Shown here: one piece after another, positions 25,259 to 32,187 of the stretch | How positions within the stretch are numbered: the first letter of the stretch is position 1 | How the letters are laid out: each line of letters starts with the position of its first letter | DNA from: Actinomadura opuntiae | GTDB lineage: Bacteria; Actinomycetota; Actinomycetes; Streptosporangiales; Streptosporangiaceae | Reading direction: 5' to 3' | Assembly (NCBI RefSeq): GCF_030283205.1 | Contig: NZ_JASNWF010000033.1 | Span: forward strand, 1 to 64,000 | Length of the DNA: 64,000 nt | Position numbers and translations under genes: made by a program | The notes under the pieces: generated by a model | What the model saw: the letters and a program-made list of their open reading frames with translations, nothing else | Told to the model about the DNA's origin: nothing | Databases searched by the model: none

Positions 25259-26365
25259 GTGGACTTCAACCTCGACGAGGCCCAGCAGGAGCTGAAGGGG
25301 CTCGCGGCGGACCTGCTCGCGCGCGAGGCCGCGCAGGAGCGGCTGGAGGCGTTCGAGAAGAGCGGCGCCCCCTATGACGCGGCCACCTGGAAGGCGTTCG
25401 CGCAGGCCGGCCTGCTCGGCGCGGTGCTGCCCGAGGACGCCGGCGGCGCGGGGCTCGGGCAGATCGAGCTGGCGGTGATCCTGCGCGAGGTGGGCGCCCG
25501 GACGGCACCGATCCCGGCGTACGCGTCGCTGGCGCTGGCGGCCGTCCCGATCGGCGCGCACGGCACCGCCGAGCAGCGCGCGCTGCTCGCCCCGCTGGCC
25601 GCGGGGGAGACCGTGCTGACCGGTGCGTACCGGGAGGTCGGGCTGGCCGGCGAGGTCGCCGCGACGGCCCGCCGCGACGGCGACGGCTACGTGCTGGACG
25701 CCGTGAAGACGTTCGTCCCCTACGCGCGGGAGGCGGAGCGCATCCTCGTGCCGGCGCGGGTCGAGGGCGCGGGCGTCGGGGTGTTCCTCGTCGAGCCGTC
25801 CGCCGCGACGATCACGCCGCAGCCGGCGGAGACGACCGAGCCGCTGTCGCGGGTCGCGCTCGACGGCGTCCGCGTGGACGCCGGCGCGCTGCTCGGCGGG
25901 GCCGCCGACGGCGCCGCCTGGAACACCTTCAGGCTGACCGCCGTTGCGGGCGCGGTCGCGCTGTCGTCCGGCGTCATCGAGGGCGCGCTGGAGCTCACCA
26001 AGGAGTACACGAAGACGCGCGAGCAGTTCGAGCGGGCGCTCGCGCAGTTCCAGGCCGTCACGATGCAGATCAGCGACGTCTACATCGCCAAGCGGGCGCT
26101 GGACGTGGCCGTCTGGGCGGGGGTGTGGCGGCTCGCCGAGCGCGCCGCCGACGCCGAGGAGCTGCTCACGATCGCGGCCTACAACGCCTGCGACCCCGTC
26201 GTGAAGGCGCTCTACACCTGCCAGCACCTGCACGGCGGCATCGGCCTGGACATCACCTACCCGCTGCACCGCTACTTCGCCTGGGGCAAGCACGCCGGGC
26301 ACCTGCTCGGCGGCCCGGAAGACCGGCTCGACTCACTCGGCGCGCTCATCGCGCAGGAGGCGTGA
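25259..26365 (+). CDS. fadE28: Acyl-CoA dehydrogenase alpha-type subunit, FadE28/ChsE1-like
   Basis: The 368-residue acyl-CoA dehydrogenase is short and divergent, like FadE28: MDFNLDEAQQELKGLAADLL at the N-terminus, a middle domain whose FAD-contact motifs are weakened, and a C-terminal domain with TKTREQFERALAQFQAVTMQ and HLHGGIGLDITYPLHRYFAW. In Mycobacterium tuberculosis FadE28 pairs with FadE29 in an alpha2-beta2 complex that dehydrogenates the three-carbon steroid side-chain CoA ester (3-oxo-4-pregnene-20-carboxyl-CoA). It is followed without a gap by the FadE29-like gene. The GTG start has AGGAAGGGAG upstream. Confidence 0.87.
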   Translation: MDFNLDEAQQELKGLAADLLAREAAQERLEAFEKSGAPYDAATWKAFAQAGLLGAVLPEDAGGAGLGQIELAVILREVGARTAPIPAYASLALAAVPIGAHGTAEQRALLAPLAAGETVLTGAYREVGLAGEVAATARRDGDGYVLDAVKTFVPYAREAERILVPARVEGAGVGVFLVEPSAATITPQPAETTEPLSRVALDGVRVDAGALLGGAADGAAWNTFRLTAVAGAVALSSGVIEGALELTKEYTKTREQFERALAQFQAVTMQISDVYIAKRALDVAVWAGVWRLAERAADAEELLTIAAYNACDPVVKALYTCQHLHGGIGLDITYPLHRYFAWGKHAGHLLGGPEDRLDSLGALIAQEA

Positions 26366-27538
26366 ATGTTCATCGACCTGACCGACGAGCAGAAGAAGCT
26401 CCGCGCCGAGCTGCGCGAGTACTTCGAGAACTGCCTGACGGCCGAGCAGCGCGCCGCGATCGGCGCCGACCCGTTCGGCCCCGCCTACCTGGAGCACTGC
26501 CGGCGCCTCGGCCGCGACGGGATGCTCGGCGTCGCGCTGCCGAAGGAGTACGGCGGCCGCGGCTACGGCCCCGTCGAGCAGACGATCTTCGCCAACGAGA
26601 TCGCGCGCGCCGAGGTCACCTACCCGCTCATCACGCTGAACTCCGTCGCGCCGACGATCCTGCAGTACGGCTCGGAGGCGCACAAGGAGTTCTTCATCCC
26701 GCGGATCCTCGCGGGCGAGTGCCACTTCGCGATCGGCTACAGCGAGCCGGGCGCCGGCACCGACCTCGCGGCGCTGCGCACCACCGCCGTCCGCGACGGC
26801 GACCACTACGTGGTGAACGGCCAGAAGATCTTCACCTCCGGCGCGCAGACCGCCGACTACGTGTGGCTCGCCGCGCGCACCGACCCGTCCGCGAAGAAGC
26901 ACAAGGGCATCTCGATGCTCATCGTGGACTGCGAGGACCCGGGGTTCTCCTGGACGCCGATCATCACGATGGACGGCGCGCACCACACCAACTCGACGTA
27001 CTTCCAGGACGTCCGCGTCCCCGCCGACATGCTGATCGGCGGGGAGAACAACGGCTGGGACCTGATCGTCAACCAGCTGAACCACGAGCGTGTCACGCTC
27101 GGCCCGGCGGGCAACATCGGGCACACCCGCAACCGGTTCGAGCGCTGGGCCCGCGCCACGCCCGGACGCGACGGCCGGCCGCTCATCGAGGAGCCCGCCG
27201 TCCGGCGCGCGCTGGCGCAGGTGCACGCCTACCTGCGCGTCAACGAGATCCTCAACTGGCAGGTCGCGGCGAACCAGGACCTCGGCTGGCTCGGCGCGGC
27301 CGACGCGTCCGCCACGAAGATCTACGCTTCGGAGCGGGTGCAGGAGGTCGGCCGGATCGTCGGGGACGTGCTCGCCCGGTACGGCGACCCGGGCCACCCG
27401 GGCACGGCCGAGTTCATGAAGGTGACCGACCGGATGGCCAAGGGCGCGCTGGTGCTGACCTTCGGCGGCGGCGTCAACGAGATCCAGCGCGAGCTGATCG
27501 CGATGATCGGGCTCGGCCTGCCGCGCGCGCCGCGCTGA
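26366..27538 (+). CDS. fadE29: Acyl-CoA dehydrogenase, FadE29/ChsE2-like
   Basis: The 390-residue protein is a complete acyl-CoA dehydrogenase: FIDLTDEQKKLRAELREYFE at the start, FAIGYSEPGAGTDLAALRTT (FAD and substrate loop), VNGQKIFTSGAQTADYVWLA, and KGALVLTFGGGVNEIQRELI at the end. Its length and place match FadE29, the catalytic partner of FadE28 in steroid side-chain degradation. The ATG directly follows the fadE28 stop. It precedes the hydratase gene by 18 bases, in the order fadE28-fadE29-chsH-ltp2 known from the mycobacterial igr operon. Confidence 0.9.
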   Translation: MFIDLTDEQKKLRAELREYFENCLTAEQRAAIGADPFGPAYLEHCRRLGRDGMLGVALPKEYGGRGYGPVEQTIFANEIARAEVTYPLITLNSVAPTILQYGSEAHKEFFIPRILAGECHFAIGYSEPGAGTDLAALRTTAVRDGDHYVVNGQKIFTSGAQTADYVWLAARTDPSAKKHKGISMLIVDCEDPGFSWTPIITMDGAHHTNSTYFQDVRVPADMLIGGENNGWDLIVNQLNHERVTLGPAGNIGHTRNRFERWARATPGRDGRPLIEEPAVRRALAQVHAYLRVNEILNWQVAANQDLGWLGAADASATKIYASERVQEVGRIVGDVLARYGDPGHPGTAEFMKVTDRMAKGALVLTFGGGVNEIQRELIAMIGLGLPRAPR

Positions 27539-27556
27539 TCCGGACGAGGAGACCCG

Positions 27557-28852
27557 TTGCACGACGAACTGATGGCCCTCGCCGGACGGCTGGCCGCCGC
27601 CGGCGAGCAGGCCGCCCTGCCCTGCCCCGACCCGGTGAACGCCGCGATGATCCGCAACTGGACGCAGGCGCTCGGCGACGCCGGGACCTGGGACGACGTC
27701 GCGCCGCCGGCGATGATCCAGGTGTGGTCGATGCCGGGCCTGGTCCGCCGGCCGGACCAGAAGGGCGTCGCGGACGACCCGCTGCGGCTGCTCGACGAGG
27801 CCGGCTACACCGGCATCGTCGCGACCAACTGCGACCAGACCTACGACCGCTACGTGAAGGTCGGCGAGCGGTTGCGGACGCGGATGCGGTTCGGCGGCGT
27901 CACCGGCCCGAAGAAGACCGCTATGGGCGAGGGCTACTTCGTCACCTGGTACCAGTCCTGGTACGGCGAGAGCGACGAGCGCGTCGCCGAGATGCTGTTC
28001 CGGGTGCTGAAGTTCAAGCCGAACAAGAAACAGCAGCCGCCGGCAAAGGGCGGCAAGTACCCGCTGCAACCGGCGATCGGCCGCGACACCGCGTTCTTCT
28101 GGGACGGCGTCAACGCGGGCGAACTGCGCATCCAGCGGTGCGCGGACTGCGGCGCGCTGCGGCATCCGCCCGGTCCGATGTGCCCGAAGTGCCATTCGCC
28201 GAACCGTGACCACGTGGTGGCGAGCGGGCGCGGCGAGGTGCACAGCTACGTCGTCCACCACCACCCGCCCGTCCCCGGCCGGACGCCTCCGTACGTCGTC
28301 GCGGTCGTGGAGCTGGAGGAGGGCGTGCGGATCGTCGGGAACGTCAACGGCTGCGCGCCCGACGACGTGAAGGTCGGCATGCCCGTCCGGCTGGTCTTCG
28401 AGCGGATGGACGACGAACTCGTCCTGCCGCAATGGATCCCGGCGGACGCCCCGCCGCCCGAGGAGCCCGCGGCCGAACCCGTGGCCGAGGCCTCTGCGGG
28501 GGCGGACGGGTTGCGCATCGAGCTGACGCCGACGTTCATCATCTCGACGGCCATCGCGACGCGCGACTTCATGCCCGTCCACCACGATCCCGCGGTGGCC
28601 CGCGCCCAGGGCTCGAAGGACATCTTCGTCAACATCCTGACGAGCGTCGGGCTCGTCCAGCGGTACGCGCTGGAGACGGTTCCGGACGGAGAGCTGGAGA
28701 GCATCGAGGTCCGTCTCGGTGCCCCCGCCTACGCCGGTGACGTCCTCACGCTGACCGGCGACCGCGCCGACGACCGCACCCTGCGCGTCCGCGGCGCGGT
28801 GAGCCTCGGCGACCACCTGACCGCCACGGTCCGCTTCAGGGGGAACGGATGA
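27557..28852 (+). CDS. chsH: Fused steroid enoyl-CoA hydratase ChsH2-ChsH1 with DUF35 domain
   Basis: The 431-residue chain joins parts that are separate proteins in M. tuberculosis. Residues 1 to about 165 form a MaoC-like hot-dog domain (TWDDVAPPAMIQVWSMPGLV). Residues about 175-305 form the DUF35 domain with a zinc ribbon (CADCGALRHPPGPMCPKC) and OB fold. A Pro/Glu/Ala-rich linker follows. Residues about 318-431 form the ChsH1-like hot-dog with catalytic Asp337 and His342 in TRDFMPVHHD. It should hydrate the steroid enoyl-CoA made by FadE28/29, and its DUF35 domain should bind the aldolase Ltp2. TTG 27557 follows GAGGAGAC. The stop overlaps ltp2 by four bases. Confidence 0.88.
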   Translation: MHDELMALAGRLAAAGEQAALPCPDPVNAAMIRNWTQALGDAGTWDDVAPPAMIQVWSMPGLVRRPDQKGVADDPLRLLDEAGYTGIVATNCDQTYDRYVKVGERLRTRMRFGGVTGPKKTAMGEGYFVTWYQSWYGESDERVAEMLFRVLKFKPNKKQQPPAKGGKYPLQPAIGRDTAFFWDGVNAGELRIQRCADCGALRHPPGPMCPKCHSPNRDHVVASGRGEVHSYVVHHHPPVPGRTPPYVVAVVELEEGVRIVGNVNGCAPDDVKVGMPVRLVFERMDDELVLPQWIPADAPPPEEPAAEPVAEASAGADGLRIELTPTFIISTAIATRDFMPVHHDPAVARAQGSKDIFVNILTSVGLVQRYALETVPDGELESIEVRLGAPAYAGDVLTLTGDRADDRTLRVRGAVSLGDHLTATVRFRGNG

Positions 28853-30015
28853 GCCTCTCAGGGAAGGCGGCGATCGCCGGGATCGGCGCGACCGAGTTCT
28901 CCAAGGAGTCGGGCCGCTCGGAGCTGCAACTCGCCGCCGAGGCGTGCCTGGCCGCGATCAAGGACGCCGGGCTGTCCCCGTCCGACGTCGACGGCCTGGT
29001 CACCTACACCGCCGACGCCAACTCCGAGATCGCCGTCCAGCGCGAGCTCGGCATCCCCGCGCTGCGGTTCTTCTCCCGCGTCGACTACGGCGGCGGCGCC
29101 GCCTGCGGCACCGTCGCGCACGCCGCGATGGCCGTCGCGACCGGGCAGGCGAACGCGGTGCTGTGCTACCGGGCCTTCAACGAGCGCTCCGGCCACCGCT
29201 TCGGCCAGGCCGCGCCGTCGGCCCGCGTCGACGCGACCGGCCTGGAGTTCTCCTGGCACCTGCCGTTCGGCTTCGCGACCCCCGCCGCGTGGGTGGCGAT
29301 GCAGGCCCGCCGCTACATGCACGACTACGGCGCGACCAGCGAGGACTTCGGCCGCGTCGCGGTCGCGATGCGCCGTCACGCCGCCACCAACCCGGCCGCC
29401 TGGTTCCACGGGCGCCCGATCACGCTGGAGGAGCACCAGGCGTCCCGGTGGATCGTCGACCCGCTCCACCTGCTGGACTGCTGCCAGGAGTCCGACGGCG
29501 GCGTCGCGGTGCTCGTCACGTCCGTGGAGCGCGCCCGCGACCTGGCCCACCCGCCCGCCGTCATCGCCGCGGCCGCCCAGGGGACGGGCCCGGACCAGAT
29601 GATGATGTTCGGCTACTACACCGGCGAGCTGTCGGCCCTCCCGGCCATGGGCACCGTCGGCGACACGCTCTGGGCGCAGTCCGGGCTGGCCCCGGATGAC
29701 GTCCAGACCGCGATCCTCTACGATCATTTCACCCCGTTCGTCCTGGTTCAGCTGGAGGAGCTCGGCTTCTGCGGACGCGGCCAGGCGAAGGACTACATCA
29801 GGGACGGTGGCATTGAGCTCGGCGGCAGGCTTCCGGTCAACCCCCACGGGGGTCAGCTGGGTGAGGCGTACATCCACGGCATGAACGGCATCGCGGAGGC
29901 CGTGCGGCAGGTGCGCGGCACCGCGGTGAACCAGGTCCCGGACGTGCACAACGTGCTGGTCACCGCCGGTACGGGCGTTCCCACGAGCGGGCTCGTCCTC
30001 ACCGCCGCCGGCTGA
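28849..30015 (+). CDS. ltp2: Ltp2-like steroid side-chain-cleaving aldolase (thiolase fold)
   Basis: The 388-residue thiolase-superfamily protein matches Ltp2: AAIAGIGATEFSKESGRSEL at the start, DGLVTYTADANSEIAVQREL, FGYYTGELSALPAMGTVGDT, and the C-terminal GGQLGEAYIHGMNGIAEAVR and VLVTAGTGVPTSGLVL. Ltp2 cleaves the hydrated side chain to release propionyl-CoA and leave the steroid ketone, and functions with the DUF35 domain of ChsH2 encoded immediately upstream. The usual thiolase nucleophilic Cys is not apparent; Tyr341 in the GEAYIHG segment is a candidate functional residue by analogy with characterised Ltp2. It closes the operon. Confidence 0.9.
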   Translation: MSLSGKAAIAGIGATEFSKESGRSELQLAAEACLAAIKDAGLSPSDVDGLVTYTADANSEIAVQRELGIPALRFFSRVDYGGGAACGTVAHAAMAVATGQANAVLCYRAFNERSGHRFGQAAPSARVDATGLEFSWHLPFGFATPAAWVAMQARRYMHDYGATSEDFGRVAVAMRRHAATNPAAWFHGRPITLEEHQASRWIVDPLHLLDCCQESDGGVAVLVTSVERARDLAHPPAVIAAAAQGTGPDQMMMFGYYTGELSALPAMGTVGDTLWAQSGLAPDDVQTAILYDHFTPFVLVQLEELGFCGRGQAKDYIRDGGIELGGRLPVNPHGGQLGEAYIHGMNGIAEAVRQVRGTAVNQVPDVHNVLVTAGTGVPTSGLVLTAAG

Positions 30016-30133
30016 CGCCGCCCCGCGTTTGCCCGCGCGGCGGCGGGACAGACTCACCCCGAACGCCGCCGGGCTCCCATGAGGCGCGCGCGACCGTCCG
30101 CGCCGGTCCGGCGGCACACGGGGGACGAGTGCG

Positions 30134-30421
30134 ATGAGAGTCATGCTGCGGGCGCGGATGGACACCCGGCTCGGCAACGAGGCCATCAAGAACGGCACGC
30201 TGCCGAAGACCGTGCAGTCGCTGATCGAGCGGCTCAAGCCCGAGGCGGCCTACTTCACCGCCCTGGAGGGCCGGCGGACCTGCACCCTGGTGTTCGACAT
30301 GCAGGACACCTCGCAGATCCCGTCCATCGCCGAACCGCTCTTCCAGAGCCTCGGCGCGGAGATCGAGATCGTCCCGGTGATGAACCTCGACGACCTCCAG
30401 AAGGGCCTCTCCGCGCTCTGA
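30134..30421 (+). CDS. Conserved small protein of unknown function
   Basis: The 95-residue protein reads MRVMLRARMDTRLGNEAIKN, then LPKTVQSLIERLKPEAAYFT, GRRTCTLVFDMQDTSQIPSI and EIEIVPVMNLDDLQKGLSAL. Alternating beta and alpha pattern suggests a ferredoxin-like alpha/beta fold, similar to small proteins annotated as hypothetical in many actinobacteria. No catalytic motif is seen. Two more ATG codons lie at residues 4 and 9, so the start may be slightly internal. It is separated from ltp2 by 118 bases and from the clpP pair by 96 bases, with the inverted-repeat site in the second gap. Confidence 0.7.
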   Translation: MRVMLRARMDTRLGNEAIKNGTLPKTVQSLIERLKPEAAYFTALEGRRTCTLVFDMQDTSQIPSIAEPLFQSLGAEIEIVPVMNLDDLQKGLSAL

Positions 30422-30460
30422 CCTCGCTCGGCCCGGCCCGGCCGCGCTGCTCTGGGCGGA

Positions 30461-30475
30461 TCCGCCGTGGGCGGA
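30461..30475. promoter_or_regulatory. Candidate PopR-type operator upstream of the clpP pair
   Basis: TCCGCC-GTG-GGCGGA is a perfect 6-3-6 inverted repeat ending 42 bases before the clpP start. It has the form of the palindrome TCTGCC-N3-GGCAGA that I recall as the PopR target in front of Streptomyces clpP3-clpP4. The surrounding bases also hold the direct repeat TGGGCGGAT at 30453-30461 and 30468-30476. A similar site stands at the same distance upstream of the regulator gene (32154-32168). Confidence 0.65.
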
Positions 30476-30517
30476 TACGGCTGTGACCGGTGCCCGCGCC
30501 CGCGCAGAGTGAAGGGC

Positions 30518-31144
30518 ATGAGCGAGGAACAGAAGAGCCCATTGTTCAACGAGCGCGTCCGGCGCGAGCTCTACGCGCAACGCGTCCTCGTGCTGGACGG
30601 CGCGCTCGACGACGACAACGGCACACTGCTGGCGACCCAGCTGATCACCCTGGCGGGGGAGGACCCGTCGGCCGACATCGCGCTGTGGATCCATTCCCCG
30701 GGCGGGTCGGTGCCGTCGATGCTCGCGATCCGCGACGTCATGCGGCTCGTCCCGTGCGACGTGGCCACCGTGGTGCTCGGGATCGCCTACAGCGCCGGGC
30801 AGTTCCTGCTGTCGTCGGGGACCCGCGGCAAGCGCCGCGCGATGCCGCACGCCCGGGTGCTGATGCACCAGGGGTCCGCCGGCATCGCCGGCGCCGCCGT
30901 GGACATCGAGCTGCAGGCCAACGACCTGCGCCACACCCGCGACACGGTGCTCGGGCTCATCGCCGAGGACACCGGCCAGCCGCTGGAGCGCGTCTTCGAG
31001 GACTCGCTGCACGACCGCTGGTACACGGCGCAGGAGGCGCTGGAGTACGGGTTCATCGACGCGATCGTCAGCGAATACGACGAGGTCGTGCCGGTCCGGC
31101 ACCGCTCCGTCGGGCTCAGCGCCCCGACCGGAGGCGCCCGATGA
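30518..31144 (+). CDS. clpP: ClpP-family serine protease subunit with intact triad
   Basis: The 208-residue ClpP subunit has the proteolytic triad at the right spacing: Ser92 (GIAYSAGQFLLSSG), His117 (ARVLMHQGS) and Asp166 (SLHDRWYTAQEALEYGFID). The oxyanion segment is SPGGSVPSM. It starts at ATG 30518; the open frame extends back 17 codons without support. It overlaps the second clpP-like gene by four bases, so the two subunits are made together and probably form a mixed tetradecamer that works with a Clp ATPase encoded elsewhere. The gene order clpP-clpP facing a small XRE regulator is that of Streptomyces clpP3-clpP4-popR. Confidence 0.92.
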   Translation: MSEEQKSPLFNERVRRELYAQRVLVLDGALDDDNGTLLATQLITLAGEDPSADIALWIHSPGGSVPSMLAIRDVMRLVPCDVATVVLGIAYSAGQFLLSSGTRGKRRAMPHARVLMHQGSAGIAGAAVDIELQANDLRHTRDTVLGLIAEDTGQPLERVFEDSLHDRWYTAQEALEYGFIDAIVSEYDEVVPVRHRSVGLSAPTGGAR

Positions 31145-31758
31145 GCACCTACACGATCCCGAACGTCATCGCGCGCGACTCGCGCGGTGAACGGATCATG
31201 GACGTCTACTCGCACCTGCTCACCGAGCGGATCATCTACCTCGGCACCGCCATCGACGCCGGGGTCGCCAACGCCCTCGTCGCGCAGCTGCTCCACCTGG
31301 AGGCCGACAGCCCCGACAGCGACATCCAGCTGTACATCAACTGCGAAGGAGGAGACCCGAGCGCGATGCTCGCGGTGTACGACACGTTGCGCTTCATCCG
31401 GCCGCAGGTGGCGACGACGTGCGTCGGGCAGGCCGTCGCGGTCGGCGCGGTGCTGCTCGCCGCGGGCGCTCCCGGCAAGCGGGCCGCGCTGCCGCACACC
31501 CGCGTCGTCCTGCACCAGCCGATCGGGCAGGGACGCGGCGCGATTCCGGACCTCATCCTCCAGGCGGACGAGGTCGTCCGCGTCCGCGCGGACATCGAGG
31601 AGATCCTCTCCCGGCACACCGGGCAGGACACCGCGACGCTGCGCGCCGACACCGACCGCGACCGCGTGTTCACCGCGAAGGCCGCCTTGGACTACGGCCT
31701 CATCGACCACGTGATCGAGGAGCGGCAGCCGGCGCCCCGTGCGGTGCTACGCGGCTAG
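31141..31758 (+). CDS. ClpP-like subunit lacking the catalytic serine
   Basis: The 205-residue protein has the full ClpP fold (IMDVYSHLLTERIIYLGTAI, DIQLYINCEGGDPSAMLAVY, ALPHTRVVLHQPIGQGRGAI). The nucleophile position, expected 25 residues before His125, is Ala100 in VGQAVAVGAVLL instead of Ser. His125 and Asp174 (TDRDRVFTAKAALDYGLID) are kept. It is therefore probably a proteolytically inactive subunit, comparable in concept to plant and cyanobacterial ClpR, that assembles with the active ClpP encoded just upstream. It ends 12 bases inside the convergent regulator gene. Confidence 0.9.
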   Translation: MSTYTIPNVIARDSRGERIMDVYSHLLTERIIYLGTAIDAGVANALVAQLLHLEADSPDSDIQLYINCEGGDPSAMLAVYDTLRFIRPQVATTCVGQAVAVGAVLLAAGAPGKRAALPHTRVVLHQPIGQGRGAIPDLILQADEVVRVRADIEEILSRHTGQDTATLRADTDRDRVFTAKAALDYGLIDHVIEERQPAPRAVLRG

Positions 31759-32112
31759 CGCGTAGGCGGCCTGGCAGGTCGGGCCGGCCGGTGCGGTGCC
31801 GGCCGGCGCGGCCAGCAGGCTCGTCGCGACCGCGAGCGTGAGATCGGCGAGCGTCACGTCCAGGGCGCCGGCGACCGCGGCGATCATCTCGCTCGACGGC
31901 TCCTTGACGCCGCGCTCCATCTCGGAGAGGTACTGCGGGGACACCCCGGCTCGGCGCGCGGTCTCCGTCAGTATCTCCCCGCGCTCGTTGCGCAGGCGCC
32001 GCAGGCACCGGCCGAGCGCGTCGCGCCACAGCGGCTCCGCCGTCCGGCGCGTCGCGTCCGGCTCCTGCGGCGTCTCGTCGGCGGGCATGAGCGGGCGGGT
32101 GATCTCGGCCAT
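31747..32112 (-). CDS. popR: PopR/ClgR-like XRE regulator ending in an ssrA-like tail
   Basis: The 121-residue protein has one helix-turn-helix of the ClgR/PopR type (RRLRNERGEILTETARRAGV, then SPQYLSEMERGVKEPSSEMI and AAVAGALDVTLADL). Its C-terminus is AAYALAA, whose last residues equal the ClpXP-recognised end of the E. coli ssrA tag (YALAA). PopR of Streptomyces is known to be degraded by ClpP in a manner depending on its two terminal alanines. The gene is convergent with, and overlaps, the second clpP-like gene. By analogy it activates the clpP pair and is removed by Clp proteolysis, giving a feedback loop. Confidence 0.85.
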   Translation of the reverse strand: MAEITRPLMPADETPQEPDATRRTAEPLWRDALGRCLRRLRNERGEILTETARRAGVSPQYLSEMERGVKEPSSEMIAAVAGALDVTLADLTLAVATSLLAAPAGTAPAGPTCQAAYALAA

Positions 32113-32153
32113 GCGCTCACGGTAACCCGGCGCCGCGGCCGGACACCACGCGT

Positions 32154-32168
32154 TCCGCCCACCGCAGA
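32154..32168. promoter_or_regulatory. Candidate operator upstream of the popR-like gene
   Basis: TCCGCC-CAC-CGCAGA (plus strand) is a 6-3-6 imperfect inverted repeat that can be extended by GT/AC on both sides (32152-32170). It ends 42 bases upstream of the regulator start, the same distance as the related site upstream of clpP, which suggests one regulator for both units. Confidence 0.55.
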
Positions 32169-32187
32169 ACGGCCGGGGACGACGCGG

